The notes beneath the pieces are model-generated. The model was not told where the DNA came from, ran no database searches, and was given only the letters and a program-made list of their open reading frames with translations. Shown here one piece after another: positions 61,656 through 64,000 of a stretch of 64,000 nt of DNA. The stretch is taken from positions 607,501 to 671,500 of the forward strand of contig JAQFVV010006246.1 of the NCBI GenBank assembly GCA_028023455.1, read 5' to 3'. The DNA comes from Epiperipatus broadwayi (Eukaryota > Onychophora > Udeonychophora > Euonychophora > Peripatidae). How positions within the stretch are numbered: the first letter of the stretch is position 1; every line of letters starts with the position of its first letter. A program made the translations under genes and the position numbers.

Positions 61656-62760
61656 AACATTCTCCCTCAGGATATCTGTAAAATATAACTTCTTCAATGC
61701 TTAGGGTTAGAAAAAATAATTTTCTTTTCTGTTAGATCGGATTTTATTTTATTTTAAGCTTATGTTTTGTTTTAACATGCCACAGAGACACAGCAGTAAT
61801 GTAGGAAATTGGAACAAAGGCTTCACAAGCCTGTCACACTAGCTTTATTTATCCAACTATCATGGTTAATAATTTTATTATTATTGCCATTTTTTCAAAC
61901 TATATTAAAAGAAGATGATCTAATTAGATTGAAAGTTTCTTATTGTGTTTCTTAGGCTTTTATTGTTAAGAGTTAACAACTCTGTTCACTGCAAAATTAA
62001 TGACATCCACAATTACTATGGTTATACCCTAGAGACCACATGATGCTAACAATTTTTATTATCCACTTTGCATATTTGCACACATCTTGAACATTTGTTT
62101 TGAAACACTTTGTGTTCAAATATTTCTAAAATTAACTTTAATAGTAACAAAAAATAATAAAAATATAACTTAAATAATTAATTTGTATAGAATTTGATTA
62201 AGTTTAAATCTTATATTTTTCTTTTAAATACATATCAGTACACAAATATTTTTAAACAAATATTAAAGCTAGAATAATTGCCTATATTTCAATCTCTGCT
62301 CTCTTTTTTTTTTAAATAACTTTTTCACGTATATAATTTGGTTTATATAAATAACTTTTTCACTTACATGTGAATAAAGAATCTTAATCTCAACAACTTT
62401 CAAAAAATAAACAGTTTAAAATAAAAAACAACTTTATGCATGAACAATTAAGCACAACAGATCGCTATTTATAAAATAATAATTTTGACTGCAACTACAT
62501 ATGATAAAAATGAAAAAAAAATTCTTTTAAAAATTGCATTTTTTAAAATTCACAGCAAGATATTACAGTATGTATATGATCTTGTTAATGCAATTAAAAG
62601 AAGCTATAAATTATTAAAAGTTTACCAGGTGATTAGTTTGTTAACATGTTATTGAAAGAACTGTAACATTGTCTATAAATTAAACCAATTTCAAATAATG
62701 GCATTCCGCAATAATGTTAAGCAATTTAATTTCCAATTAAAAAAATCATTTAGAAGTAAA
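61656..62760. other. No gene recognised
   Basis: AT-rich DNA with no coding pattern before the hAT remains start. Confidence 0.5.
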
Positions 62761-62764
62761 TACA

Positions 62765-64000
62765 ATCTCTAAAGATGTTTTTGAGACTATTCAGAATGAA
62801 ATACTCAATAGTCTTTTTCAAATATATCAAGTGACATAAAAAAGGAGATTGAAGCTCCATTTATAGCTGTAATGTCTGTTGTCACAACAGATGTGTCTAA
62901 ATATTTTCAGACTATTATTGTTTATTGATATTTAATAAATGAAAAAAATATTTGAATGCTTTTGGGGATTCTATATTTCAGAAAATCAAACTGCAGATGG
63001 TTTATCCAAATATGTTTTAGAGCATTGGATATTATTTTTCAAGGTGATAGGCAAAAACTAATAACTCAGACATTTGATGATGCAAATGTCATAAAAAGTA
63101 AAAAAGGGAGAATTGAAGCCAAAATTAAAGAATTTTATAATAATAACGCTCATCAAGTCAATTTTATAATGAAAAATGCAGCAAGAGTTGCCTGGAATTC
63201 AATTTTTTTTTCTAATATTACGGTTATATCTATCTTTTTTTTTTTTTACAGTCACCTCATGTAATAATTTTTCATAAGCACAAGAATTCTACCATTCCAT
63301 GTTCATCTACTATAATCTTCCTTCCAAGCAGCTGATCCGGGTTCACTTCCCAATCAATGCTTTAACATATAAGAAAAAAAAAGATGGAACTTTAACATGT
63401 GCATTGTCAACAAATTTATAAAAATTTGCAACCCTTAAAAAGCTGAAAAATTCATGTTTTGTCTGGAGCTGTTTCATCAAATATCCACATGTTGAAATAA
63501 TTTATAAAAAATGCAATCTTGTGAAACTGATGTCTTATAAATACACTAATATATAGCAAATTTTATAATTGCTATTTTGAAAATAAGAAATTCAAAGTAC
63601 TGTGAGAATTCTTCAAAAACACTCATTGTTGAGTCAAAGAAAGTATGTGATCGCATATATATTGATATGGAAGAAAGACATTCTTTCATTAAACATCTAG
63701 TGGCAGCTAAATTATTTAATAAGGATAAATTAGCTAGTTTTAAAAACAAATTGTCTACAGAAGAAGTAACATTGACCACCAAAGCATATCCCATCATCAA
63801 TAAAAAAAATTTGAACCTGAACTTCAAGTATTTTACAGTAAATCCAATATGCACGCATATTGCAAATTAATTGATTTGTTAAAATTTATAAAGAAAATAA
63901 TTTAGATTCTATTATAAGAAATTGCTATTTTAATAAAAATTATCTTGACAATTCCCATGACTACAGCATGAATGCTGCATTTCAACATTAAAGAGAATAA
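62765..64000 (+). pseudogene. hAT transposase remains, runs off right edge
   Basis: Plus-strand fragments in order, across frameshifts and stops: KKEIEAPFIAVMSVVTTDVS (aligned with the catalytic-Asp region, normally VDETTDIS), FECFWGFYISENQTADGLSK, QTFDDANVIKSKKGRIEAKI (normally QSYDGAxxMSG), then 63577-63867 with ERHSFIKHLVAAKLFNKDKL and AYPIINKKNLNLNFKYF, and finally ECCISTLKRI at 63967-63996 (normally ERCFSTLKRIK), the hAT C-terminal dimerisation motif. This is the ZMYM/DUF4371-like branch of hAT transposases. Between 63270 and 63545 the coding match fades. The normal G in YDGA and the cysteine cluster are changed, so it is inactive. Confidence 0.75.

Overview
This is AT-rich (roughly 70-75% by eye), gene-poor DNA from an invertebrate animal with a large, repeat-laden genome. 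The support is non-LTR retrotransposons with target-site duplications, Penelope-like GIY-YIG sequences, LTR elements, hAT transposase, long microsatellites, hammerhead ribozymes and one extracellular CUB-domain half encoded by an exon with proper splice borders. I cannot name the species. TTAGGG-type repeats occur inside one transposon, and the repeat mix would fit a mollusc, flatworm, cnidarian or chelicerate. No bacterial feature, intact host gene, rRNA or tRNA gene was seen.

Layout. 1-4.9 kb: an LTR retrotransposon whose left LTR runs off the window, with a broken gag on the minus strand. 6.3-12.5 kb: a near full-length Tx1/L1-like LINE (ORF1 with zinc knuckles, ORF2 with endonuclease and reverse transcriptase) between 19-bp target-site duplications; its tail and flank are tandemly triplicated. 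15.2-16.9 kb: DNA transposon ends around a tandem array. 17-18.5 and 25.8-29.5 kb: two copies of one repeat, the second interrupted by a palindromic Penelope-like (PLE) fragment and by a 1.25-kb DNA transposon with 8-bp duplications and telomere-like repeats. 30.4-31.95 kb: a second palindromic PLE. 33.4-38 kb: two 1.9-kb direct repeats with an unrecognised Cys-rich ORF. 39-40.4 kb: gag and RTE fragments. 42.07-42.25 kb: the CUB exon. 43.1-44.3 and 49.1-49.3 kb: SINE-like repeats with hammerhead ribozymes and pol III-like boxes. 49.3-53.4 kb: a decayed second LINE. 53.4-57.9 kb: a decayed Ty3/Gypsy element interrupted by a palindromic insertion carrying two hammerheads. 59.85-61.65 kb: a TRIM-like miniature LTR element with a 5-bp duplication. 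62.8 kb to the end: hAT transposase remains.

The most interesting theme is a set of four head-to-head inverted retroelement copies, all with 3' ends pointing outward. Each carries hammerhead or hammerhead-like motifs, and in the GIY-YIG elements the motifs show a paired C3U/G8A change. Coordinates of diverged repeats are approximate to tens of bases because they were found by reading alone.
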